Below, piece by piece: positions 1-6,905 of a DNA stretch of 9,124 nt. Both the position numbers and the translations under genes were made by a program. Origin of the DNA: an uncultured Eubacterium sp. Lineage in GTDB: Bacteria; Bacillota_A; Clostridia; Lachnospirales; Lachnospiraceae. The stretch is taken from assembly GCA_948468465.1 (NCBI GenBank), contig CAOKJJ010000189.1, positions 1 through 9,124 of the forward strand, written 5' to 3'. How positions within the stretch are numbered: the stretch's first letter is position 1; each line of letters starts with the position of its first letter. The notes below the pieces were generated by a model. It was not told where the DNA came from, ran no database searches, and worked only from the letters and a program-made list of their open reading frames with translations.

Positions 1-2041
1 CTAAAAATACATAGCAGCCCAGCCTCATCATCAGCATCTGTAACTTAGAAGTCCTTTTTACATCTTCAAATACGTCCATTTCGACATGTTCCATGCCATC
101 AATCAGCGCCTTTAGCTCTTTGCGGACATTCTCGACATCCTGCTTATCACAGTCGATCCATACCCATCCTGCTGACGCATGCCCTGACAGGTTCAGTGTC
201 TCGTATAATTCCTGCGTCATAACCCATTCGGTATCCATGCTGCCAAAAGCACCTTTGATCGTGCTGTTCCGCTCGCATTTTTCTGCCCCGTTAAAGACCT
301 CCATTGCCACCTGCTGATCCAGTGCCAATCCATTTTCCTCTAAAAAATTTGACCAGCCAAAGTAAATACTGTTTTGATCGTAATAATCAAACGTACCGAT
401 TTCGCTGCCGTAGCTTTTATTTGTCTGAAAATCTTCTTCATTCAGTACACATATCGTATTCCGCCTTCCATTCGTATCCGTTAAAAACAAGATATTGCGC
501 GTCTGTATATCTGTTACCCCTGGGATGGCCCTGGCTTTTTCTATAAATTCTTTATTTAACGGATTGTTTTTTAAGACTTCATCCAGATTGTTTTCCGGGT
601 ACGCCTTATCATTCATCGCATAGTCCAGGCTGACTAAAAACTGCCCATGCTCGATCTGCCTCCTTGCATCATAATCTGCATCTATATTACCAATATAATT
701 GGCCAATACGACAAACAATACACAAGATAAGCCCATCGTTAATATCGTGCTGACCGTACGCTTACGGCTGTCGGAAATATTGGCAGCTGCTAAAGACCAG
801 ATCGTAACGGCTGCTTTTCCTTTCCGGATTCCCTGTTTTTTACCGCCTGCCCCATCCTGATACCGCAGCGCTTCAATCGGCGATATCGATGATACGATTT
901 TCATCGGCCTGTGCAGTGCCAGCAGGACAGTAAACAGCGCCAGCACTGCTGCTCCCAGCAGAACCGGAACGGAAAATATACCCACGCCTGCCTGCTCCAT
1001 GCTGCCTATCTCTTTCCCTTTTTGAATGATCCATTCAAAGCTTGCCCATGCAATGACATACCCTGCCGCTGTGCCTGCAGGAATGCCGTATGCAGCCAGA
1101 AAAAGCCCTTCCAGGCGAATCAGCCTGCGCATCTGTTTTTTCGTCGCTCCTAATGCGCGTATCTTTCCATATTCCTTAATGTTTTGTACGATACCAACCT
1201 GAAATATATTATAAATCACTATAACAGACAAAATAATGACAACAGCAGCAATCACAATACTGATCAGAATCGTCTCATATCCCGGATCCAGCAGCCACAT
1301 TAAATACATACTGTTTACGATTACATACTTTTTATCAACACCGCATTTTGCTAAGATTTCAAAGATCACTTCTTCTGCATTGTCGTACGTAATCTCCACA
1401 CTGTCCGTTAATTGAAAAAGAACTGACCATCTGCGCTCCTGCGGCTCAAATTGATTTTCAAAAAATTCCTGCGACGCATATACCGCATAAGACGCTTTCC
1501 CGGTGCCGGCCTTCGCGGGCTGTAAGATTCCACTGATCGTAAATTCGCATTTTTCAAATTTGTGCTGCATATCTCTGCGGTATTCCAGCTCTACCGTATC
1601 CCCGACAGCTACCCCTTTATAGCCGAGGCTTTCAAAAAACTCCTGCTGCGCTGCTATTTCCCCGGCTTCTTTTGGAAATGCCCCTTCTTTCAGACTGCCG
1701 GATATATTCGACATATCTAACGCATTTTTGTCAGCCATCGAAAAGCTCACCCCGGCTTCCTCGTGGTTGATCATGCCCACACTCGCCATCAGTCCCAGCC
1801 TCGAAAACTCACCATGCCGCTCCATTTCTTTCAGCTGCTGCTGGGTAACAGCCCGGCACATGCCGTAATGACTGCCATAATTGGCTGAAGCATTCTGCTT
1901 CTGCATTTTTATCAGTCCATATGCAAACGTACAGATCAATGACAAAAGTGCTGTCGAAAGAAAGATCGATAAAATGATCAATACGCTGCGCGTTTTATTC
2001 TTTTTATTGTTGCTCCATGCAATATGCCGTATTGTGTTCAT
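1..2041 (-). CDS. FtsX-like ABC transporter permease (3' end beyond window)
   Basis: Membrane subunit of a MacB/BceB-type ABC transporter, the kind that handles antimicrobial peptides, lipids or envelope stress. Read from the start, 680 codons are open with no stop, and the C-terminus lies beyond position 1. The start is ATG at 2041-2039, overlapping the ATPase stop in an ATGA (4-base) overlap that suggests translational coupling. A first membrane segment lies near residues 20-42, followed by a roughly 210-residue extracytoplasmic domain. Three more segments lie near 256-278, 309-335 and 355-376. Just after them is the FtsX-family signature SPIEALR (about 386-392). A fifth segment near 430-452 is followed by a second large extracytoplasmic domain with no obvious homology. 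The family usually has about 800-850 residues in this two-domain form, so the last membrane segments are missing from view. The substrate cannot be read from sequence. The matching ATPase is interrupted by a stop codon, but this gene is not visibly damaged. Confidence 0.9.
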   Translation of the reverse strand, partial: MNTIRHIAWSNNKKNKTRSVLIILSIFLSTALLSLICTFAYGLIKMQKQNASANYGSHYGMCRAVTQQQLKEMERHGEFSRLGLMASVGMINHEEAGVSFSMADKNALDMSNISGSLKEGAFPKEAGEIAAQQEFFESLGYKGVAVGDTVELEYRRDMQHKFEKCEFTISGILQPAKAGTGKASYAVYASQEFFENQFEPQERRWSVLFQLTDSVEITYDNAEEVIFEILAKCGVDKKYVIVNSMYLMWLLDPGYETILISIVIAAVVIILSVIVIYNIFQVGIVQNIKEYGKIRALGATKKQMRRLIRLEGLFLAAYGIPAGTAAGYVIAWASFEWIIQKGKEIGSMEQAGVGIFSVPVLLGAAVLALFTVLLALHRPMKIVSSISPIEALRYQDGAGGKKQGIRKGKAAVTIWSLAAANISDSRKRTVSTILTMGLSCVLFVVLANYIGNIDADYDARRQIEHGQFLVSLDYAMNDKAYPENNLDEVLKNNPLNKEFIEKARAIPGVTDIQTRNILFLTDTNGRRNTICVLNEEDFQTNKSYGSEIGTFDYYDQNSIYFGWSNFLEENGLALDQQVAMEVFNGAEKCERNSTIKGAFGSMDTEWVMTQELYETLNLSGHASAGWVWIDCDKQDVENVRKELKALIDGMEHVEMDVFEDVKRTSKLQMLMMRLGCYVFL

Positions 2042-2715
2042 TCAAAACTCACCACCTGTCCGTCTTCAATAACCAAAATCCGGTCTGCTGCCTGCGCGAT
2101 TTCCTCATCGTGTGTAATCATTACTATTGTCTGCCCATATTTTTCTGCAGACATTTTCAGCAGGGTCATGACCTCCTCGCTTGACCGGGAATCCAGATTT
2201 CCTGTCGGCTCATCTGCAAAGACTATATCCGGCTTTGACGCTAATGCCCTTGCTATGGCCGCTCTCTGCTGCTGACCACCGGAAAGTGCATTCGGCAGGT
2301 GATAAAGCCGGTTTTCAATCCCCAGCACATGTATTACATCCTTAATATATTTTTCATCTACAAACCGCTCATCCAGTCCAAGCGGAAGTACGATATTTTC
2401 CCATACATTAATCGAAGAAACCAGATTATATGCCTGAAATATAAAACCGATTTTCCTCCTCCGAAATACCGCCAGCTCTTCCTCCTTCATTTTTGAAAGC
2501 TCTTTGCCCCGGACAAATACGCTGCCGCTGGTCGGCATGTCCAGCCCTCCCAGCATATGCAGCAGGGTGCTTTTCCCTTACCCGGATTTTCCAACTATCG
2601 CCGCAAATTCCCCCTGCTTTATTTCCAAATTGATATGGTCTACCGCTTTGACCTGATTTTCGCCGCTGCCGTAATATTTACATAGGTCTTTTGTCTGCAA
2701 GATCGCACTGCTCAT
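2038..2715 (-). pseudogene. ABC transporter ATPase (MacB/BceA type) interrupted by a stop in Walker A
   Basis: The energising subunit for the FtsX-like permease that follows. The natural start is ATG at 2715-2713, preceded by AAAGGA about ten bases upstream. From there 225 codons give a normal-length LolD/MacB/BceA ATPase, except that codon 46 (2580-2578) is TAA. It falls inside the P-loop, which reads GKSG-stop-GKSTLL; the family has serine there, so a single TCA-to-TAA change would explain it. The rest is well preserved: Q-loop FIFQAYN, signature LSGGQQQRAAIARAL, Walker B DIVFADEPTGNLDS, and H-loop MITHD. The ORF that restarts at ATG 2556 lacks Walker A and could not bind ATP normally. A sequencing error, a strain polymorphism or low-level readthrough are alternatives to true loss. 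A promoter and a regulator box lie directly upstream (2769-2836), so this pair is its own transcription unit under the adjacent two-component system. Confidence 0.88.
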
Positions 2716-2768
2716 AAATTTATTGTCCTTTCTTTTTGATCATCTCTCTATGCTTCTATATACATGCT

Positions 2769-2797
2769 ACCATATCATCCTTACGCCCCGCTTTCAA
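2769..2797 (-). promoter_or_regulatory. Sigma-A promoter of the ATPase/permease pair
   Basis: On the minus strand TTGAAA (2797-2792) and TATGGT (2774-2769) are separated by exactly 17 bases. This puts transcription start near 2762, about 47 bases before the ATPase ATG. The -35 box overlaps the end of the T-run of the preceding terminator. The regulator box is centred at 2819/2820, roughly 57 bases upstream of the predicted start, a position usual for activation by OmpR-family regulators of the BceR type. The promoter is predicted from sequence only. Confidence 0.62.
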
Positions 2798-2836
2798 AAA
2801 AATAAATAATGCTTACAGTTTTGTAAGCATTATTTA
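2796..2836 (-). terminator. Hairpin plus T7, terminator of the regulator/kinase transcript
   Basis: A perfect 15-bp inverted repeat (2803-2817 and 2822-2836, arms TAAATAATGCTTACA and its complement) has a 4-base loop. On the minus strand it is followed directly by seven T's (2802-2796). It starts 18 bases after the histidine kinase stop codon. The stem is AT-rich, with G/C at only four of its 15 pairs, so termination may be partial and allow some readthrough into the ATPase/permease genes. The plus strand has no T-run, so the element is directional. Its core doubles as a BceR-like box. Confidence 0.6.
2813..2826. promoter_or_regulatory. Candidate response-regulator operator, TTACA-N4-TGTAA
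   Basis: The sequence TTACA-GTTT-TGTAA matches exactly the TnACA-N4-TGTAA consensus described for BceR-like regulators of peptide-sensing modules. It sits between the kinase gene and the ATPase gene and ahead of a sigma-A promoter, where such a box activates the transporter genes. The adjacent OmpR-type regulator (4156-4842) is the obvious candidate to bind it. I found no second copy upstream of the half-exporter. Binding is inferred. Confidence 0.6.
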
Positions 2837-2853
2837 CAGTATGCCGCGACCAG

Positions 2854-4125
2854 TCAGCTGATCGGCAGCTGTACGATAAACCTGCTGCCTGCAGGTTTTT
2901 TATTTTTATCATATTTTGTATGCACGCTTATTACCCCGTGGTGGCTGCCCACAATCTTTCGTGCCAGATACAGTCCCACGCCAGAGCCGTTTTCCCTGCG
3001 TACCTGCATGCTGCCTCCGCGGTAAAACCGTTTGAATACCTTATGCCGCTCCTGCTTTGGGATACCGATTCCCTGATCTATGATTTCTATGCGCACAAAA
3101 CTATAAAACTGCTGCACTGCAATGCAGATTTCACTGCCCGCCGGACTGTATTTGACCGCATTATCCAATATATTGATAAATACCTCACACATCCATTGTG
3201 CATCATGCCCAATCAACAGCTGCTCTATTTCCGGCGCATAATCAAATACCAGCTCCTGCTGCTTATCAGAGGCTTTTGGATAAATCCTGTTTACCGCTTT
3301 CACGATAGTATCCAGGATCAGTCCCTGCCTGCATTTAATCTGGATCATGCCCGCCTCCATCCGCGAAATCTGTATCAGAGAATCCAGAAGCGACTTTAGT
3401 CCCTCCAGCTCATTCCTGCACCTTAGATCAAATTCTTCCCTTTCATCCTCGCTTAAATCCTGCTGCGCCAATACAGAAAAACATGTATCCAGCGCTGCAA
3501 CCGGCGTCTTCAGCTGATGCGAAATATCAGTGACAAGCCTTTTTGTCTCTTCTTTTTCCATATAAGACTGTTCACGCATCAGTGTTAAATAATCTGCCAG
3601 CATCACTAACTGATCATTGACACGCATCAGGGCATCCTCCAGCCCTTTCGCTGTATCCGGTACCTGCAGCATATCCCAGACAGGCTCATTATTTTCCCGA
3701 AAACTAATCAGACACCGCTCCAGCTCCATAAAATACCGCTCCTGTATTTTGTACCAGCGTCTTTCCTGCATCCAGAAAAATCCTATCACCGCAATGATCA
3801 GACTCACAGAACACACCGCGGCTGCTGCACATTGCCTTACCAAGCTTATATAATATCCGTTACGAAAATTCTTGTCATAACCATACTGCTCTAAGATCTC
3901 TGGCAGCTTTTCAGATTCCATCTGCCTGTCTCCGAAATTTTCAGTCCGTATCAGCCCTATGATCAGATCCAGCTTATGCTGCTCATCAGACTCCGCAACC
4001 TGTTCTAATATAGCGATCTTGTCCCTGTAATTCCAGTAACAGCATAAGTCAAAACATACATTCACGGCTAAAATGATCCCGGACAATGCCGCAGTCCAGA
4101 CTGCCATATATTTATATTTTTTCAT
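2854..4125 (-). CDS. Sensor histidine kinase of a two-component system
   Basis: A membrane-bound sensor kinase of 423 residues that should phosphorylate the regulator encoded just upstream (30-base gap). Two membrane segments at about residues 8-29 and 98-118 enclose an extracytoplasmic loop of roughly 68 residues. A cytoplasmic linker then leads to a HisKA domain with the H-box DISHQLKTP (phospho-acceptor His203). The HATPase_c domain follows, with N-box NILDNAVKYSP (about 318-328), G1 DQGIGIP (350-356), F-box FKRFYRGG (364-371) and G2 GSGVGLYLARK (380-390). All catalytic boxes are intact. The start ATG (4125-4123) has only a weak purine stretch upstream (AAAGAG), so translation may depend on coupling to the regulator gene. 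The loop is longer than in true intramembrane BceS kinases, which suggests that it can sense something itself. A transcription terminator follows 18 bases after the stop. Confidence 0.95.
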   Translation of the reverse strand: MKKYKYMAVWTAALSGIILAVNVCFDLCCYWNYRDKIAILEQVAESDEQHKLDLIIGLIRTENFGDRQMESEKLPEILEQYGYDKNFRNGYYISLVRQCAAAAVCSVSLIIAVIGFFWMQERRWYKIQERYFMELERCLISFRENNEPVWDMLQVPDTAKGLEDALMRVNDQLVMLADYLTLMREQSYMEKEETKRLVTDISHQLKTPVAALDTCFSVLAQQDLSEDEREEFDLRCRNELEGLKSLLDSLIQISRMEAGMIQIKCRQGLILDTIVKAVNRIYPKASDKQQELVFDYAPEIEQLLIGHDAQWMCEVFINILDNAVKYSPAGSEICIAVQQFYSFVRIEIIDQGIGIPKQERHKVFKRFYRGGSMQVRRENGSGVGLYLARKIVGSHHGVISVHTKYDKNKKPAGSRFIVQLPIS

Positions 4126-4155
4126 ACTGCATTTCTCTTTACCATGCTTTTACAA

Positions 4156-4842
4156 TTACTTCACATCGACATCCCACACATAGCCAAGCCCGCGCACATT
4201 TTTTATATACACTGGCTTCGCAGGCTCTTTTTCTATTTTTTCCCGCAGCCTGCGGATATTCACTGCCAGCGTATTTTCATCTACAAACTCGCCTTCCATG
4301 TCAAATACATGCTCTAAAATCTGGCGCTTGGACAAAATCTGCTTTGGGTGGTTCAAAAACAATCCAAGCAGCCTCCACTCATTTTTAGACAGCGATACTT
4401 CCAGATCATCGATGCTCAGCTTCATTTCACCCTGATTAAAACGCAGCGCGCCGCTGTACAGTATGCCTGCTGCGCCCTCCTTTGCACTGCGCTTAAAAAA
4501 TGCTTCGATTTTTAACAGCAGCACCGACAGGCTGAACGGCTTTGTAATATAATCATCTGCCCCAGCCTCATAGCCCAGCACCTGATCCATCTCCTGATTT
4601 AATGCAGTCAGGCAGATAATATAAGCATCCAGGTGCCCCCTCAGCCATTCTATAAAATCCAGCCCGCTGCCGTCCGGCAGGTTAATATCGCAGATCACCA
4701 GATCCGGCTTAAACTGCAGCAGCCTCTCTTTTGCTTCCTGCATTGTATAACAGGCACATGTCTGATGCCCCGCCTTATCAAGTGAAAAGGATATGCCGCG
4801 GTTTACGCTCTGTTCGTCTTCTAAAATGAATATTCTGCCCAT
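4156..4842 (-). CDS. OmpR/PhoB-family response regulator
   Basis: A DNA-binding response regulator of 228 residues, the partner of the histidine kinase immediately downstream. The receiver domain (about 1-115) has the acidic pair E8/D9, phospho-acceptor D52 in VICDINLPDGSG, conserved T79, and K101 in YITKPF. The C-terminal winged-helix domain (about 128-226) shows the usual SLSKNEWRLL start, a recognition-helix region NTLAVNIRRLREKI and the terminal wing VRGLGYVW. The start ATG (4842-4840) follows a good AGGGGA ribosome binding site. The gene lies 36 bases after the half-exporter stop on the same strand, with no convincing promoter in between, so it is probably cotranscribed with the exporter. 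The TTACA-N4-TGTAA box at 2813-2826 suggests BceR-like specificity and control of the ATPase/permease pair. The subfamily assignment rests on context and the box. Confidence 0.95.
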   Translation of the reverse strand: MGRIFILEDEQSVNRGISFSLDKAGHQTCACYTMQEAKERLLQFKPDLVICDINLPDGSGLDFIEWLRGHLDAYIICLTALNQEMDQVLGYEAGADDYITKPFSLSVLLLKIEAFFKRSAKEGAAGILYSGALRFNQGEMKLSIDDLEVSLSKNEWRLLGLFLNHPKQILSKRQILEHVFDMEGEFVDENTLAVNIRRLREKIEKEPAKPVYIKNVRGLGYVWDVDVK

Positions 4843-4878
4843 AATTGTCCCCTGTTAATCAAAAATCAAGCTTTTCCC

Positions 4879-6642
4879 TTACCTCATATGATAAAGCCCC
4901 GCATAAACTCCGTTTTTCTGCAGCAGCTCTTCGTGCGTTCCCTGTTCCTCAATCCCGTTTTCTGTCAGCACAAGTATGTTCTGCGCATTTCGGATCGTCG
5001 TAAGCCTGTGGGCGATAACAAATGTTGTCCTGTTCGCTGCCAGCTTTTCCAACGACTCCTGCACGACCTTTTCACTTTCATTATCCAGCGCAGAAGTAGC
5101 TTCATCAAAAATCAGTATCGGTGGATTTTTCAAAAATACCCTTGCAATCGAAAGCCTCTGCTTCTGCCCTCCAGACAGCTTTATGCCACGCTGCCCGATA
5201 TCAGTGTCATACCCCTGCGGCAGCTCCATAATAAACTCATGCGCATTTGCATTTTTTGCCGCCTCAATCACTGCGTCTGCATCCGCTCCCGGCCTGCCGT
5301 AAGCAATGTTATCGTACACAGTTCCTGCAAACAGATAAACATCCTGCTGCACAATCCCGATATTGTCACGCAGGCTTTTCAAATGCAGCCTGCGCACATC
5401 CTGTCCGTCTACAAGCACCCGTCCGGCAGATACCTCATAAAACCGCGGAATCAGGCTGCACAGCGTGCTTTTTCCAATGCCCGAAGGCCCGACCAGCGCC
5501 ACATATTCTCCTGCCGGGACATATAAGTCAATATGCTCCAGCACAGTGCCGTTTTCTTTCGAATACTGGAACGATACATCCTCGAAAGAAATATTGCCCT
5601 GCACATTTTCCAGATTTACCGCATCCGGCGCATCCTCTATATCTGGCATAATATCCAGCATCTGGATAAAACGCTCATAGCCCGAATATCCGTTTTGAAA
5701 CTGCTCTGTAAAATCGATCAATGTCTTGACCGGATCTGTAAATACATTGATATACAGTAAAAACGTAACAAAATCCGTTACATTCACAATTCCGCGCGTA
5801 ACCATCAGCCCGCCGCAAACAATTACCAGCACGTTGATCATTGCCGTAAATGCCGTCAGCCCGGAATGATACAGCCCCATATAATGATAGCTGTTTTTCT
5901 TAGCTGCCAAAAACCCGTCGTTTCCCATCTGAAACTTATGATTTTCCATATCTTCATTTGCAAACGATTTCACTGCGCGTATTCCCGAGAGATTATCCTC
6001 GATCTGGCTGTTAATCTCCGCTATTTTTTCCCGGTTCTTTTTAAATGCCAGCTTCATGCGCTTATTGCATACATACGCAAAAATAAGCATAAACGGCACC
6101 AGCGCAAACGCTGCCGTTACCAGATATGGATTTATCGAAAATAAAATAATAAACGCTCCAATAATTTTTATCAGCGATATCGCCACATTTTCCGGCCCAT
6201 GGTGCAGCAGCTCCGTAATGTCAAATAAGTCGCTCGTCACACGCGACATCAGTTGCCCGACCTTCTGCTCATCATAAAATGAAAAAGACATCTTCTGGTA
6301 ATGGTCAAAAATCTGCGCCCGCATATCATACTCGATCTTTGCTCCCATCACATGTCCATAGTTTGAAATATAATAATTACTGTACCACTGCACCAGCACA
6401 AGCGCCAGCATAAACAATCCCAGCTTTATGATCATCTCCTGCGCCCTGCCTGCCTCCATATCCACGATCGTGGATGTCACATACCGCACTACCAGCGGAA
6501 TGACCAGTGCCGCCACGGCAGATACAAACGCAAAAAACATATCTGTCCAAAACACTTTTAAATACGGCCTGTAATACCCGGCAAGACGGCGCAGGACGCT
6601 CCTTCTGGCTGGTGGTGCGGCTTTTTGATTATGCGTAATCAT
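4879..6642 (-). CDS. Type I ABC half-exporter (MsbA/BmrA-like)
   Basis: A fused membrane-plus-ATPase half-transporter of 587 residues that should act as a dimer in the cytoplasmic membrane, exporting a drug, lipid or peptide; the substrate is not readable. The membrane domain covers about residues 30-315 with six expected helices, including hydrophobic stretches near 34-56, 72-90, 155-175 and 264-285. The ATPase domain (about 350-587) is complete: Walker A GPSGIGKST (385-393), Q-loop VQQDVYLF, signature LSGGQKQR (489-496), Walker B ILIFDEATSALD (509-520), and H-loop AHR (His545). There is no C39 peptidase domain, so it is not a classic bacteriocin-processing exporter. The start ATG (6642-6640) follows GAAAGGATTG and overlaps the stop of the preceding small ORF by 4 bases. 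It is the only half-exporter visible, so a homodimer is simplest. It shares an operon with the two-component system. Confidence 0.95.
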   Translation of the reverse strand: MITHNQKAAPPARRSVLRRLAGYYRPYLKVFWTDMFFAFVSAVAALVIPLVVRYVTSTIVDMEAGRAQEMIIKLGLFMLALVLVQWYSNYYISNYGHVMGAKIEYDMRAQIFDHYQKMSFSFYDEQKVGQLMSRVTSDLFDITELLHHGPENVAISLIKIIGAFIILFSINPYLVTAAFALVPFMLIFAYVCNKRMKLAFKKNREKIAEINSQIEDNLSGIRAVKSFANEDMENHKFQMGNDGFLAAKKNSYHYMGLYHSGLTAFTAMINVLVIVCGGLMVTRGIVNVTDFVTFLLYINVFTDPVKTLIDFTEQFQNGYSGYERFIQMLDIMPDIEDAPDAVNLENVQGNISFEDVSFQYSKENGTVLEHIDLYVPAGEYVALVGPSGIGKSTLCSLIPRFYEVSAGRVLVDGQDVRRLHLKSLRDNIGIVQQDVYLFAGTVYDNIAYGRPGADADAVIEAAKNANAHEFIMELPQGYDTDIGQRGIKLSGGQKQRLSIARVFLKNPPILIFDEATSALDNESEKVVQESLEKLAANRTTFVIAHRLTTIRNAQNILVLTENGIEEQGTHEELLQKNGVYAGLYHMR

Positions 6643-6851
6643 ATATAAAACAATCCTTTCTTTGATCTATTGTTTTTCATAAAATACATATTTTCCAACA
6701 AATTTTTTTCCTTTTTTGTAGTTGATATTAATTCACTTAAAACCTGATGTACTTTCTTAGAAGATAGAATCCTCTGGATAATGTCTAAAAGTTCTCTCTC
6801 ATCATGCGCAATAATCGTATTCACATTTTCAATTATTTTCCTCACTTCCAT
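6639..6851 (-). CDS. Small AT-rich ORF of unknown function, overlapping the exporter start
   Basis: A 70-codon frame ends in an ATGA overlap with the half-exporter start. I do not recognise the product. It is highly charged and predicted mostly helical, with no membrane segment, no signal peptide, no double-glycine leader and no recognisable helix-turn-helix. Its base composition is clearly more AT-rich than that of the flanking genes. The codon just before the ATG is TAA, so the frame cannot extend upstream, and no ribosome binding site precedes the start. A weak promoter (6859-6887) would place transcription start almost on the ATG. It could be a leader peptide coupled to exporter translation, a remnant of a larger gene such as a lost transcription regulator, or a chance frame. 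The tight overlap is the main reason to keep it. Confidence 0.4.
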   Translation of the reverse strand: MEVRKIIENVNTIIAHDERELLDIIQRILSSKKVHQVLSELISTTKKEKNLLENMYFMKNNRSKKGLFYI

Positions 6852-6858
6852 TTAACAT

Positions 6859-6887
6859 AGAATAACATGCTGATACTATATATTCAA
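6859..6887 (-). promoter_or_regulatory. Weak candidate promoter for the exporter/two-component operon
   Basis: On the minus strand TTGAAT (6887-6882) and TATTCT (6864-6859) are 17 bases apart in an AT-rich stretch just upstream of the small ORF. The -10 box matches consensus at only four of six positions, and the predicted start would fall almost on the small-ORF ATG. No BceR-like box is present here, so the operon may be constitutive or read from elsewhere. The whole gap between the small ORF and the amidohydrolase remnant (6852-6905) shows nothing else. Confidence 0.25.
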
Positions 6888-6905
6888 GCATTCAATTCAT
6901 ATTGT

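Noticed and set aside
2038..2556. A 172-residue ABC ATPase ORF starting at the internal ATG 2556
   Set aside because: The family N-terminus, a good ribosome binding site and half of Walker A lie upstream in the same frame, ahead of one TAA codon. The shorter frame is the tail of an interrupted gene.
4888..5526. Long plus-strand ORFs opposite the half-exporter (and others opposite the kinase, regulator and permease)
   Set aside because: They are antisense shadows of clearly conserved minus-strand genes and show no family motifs or ribosome binding sites.
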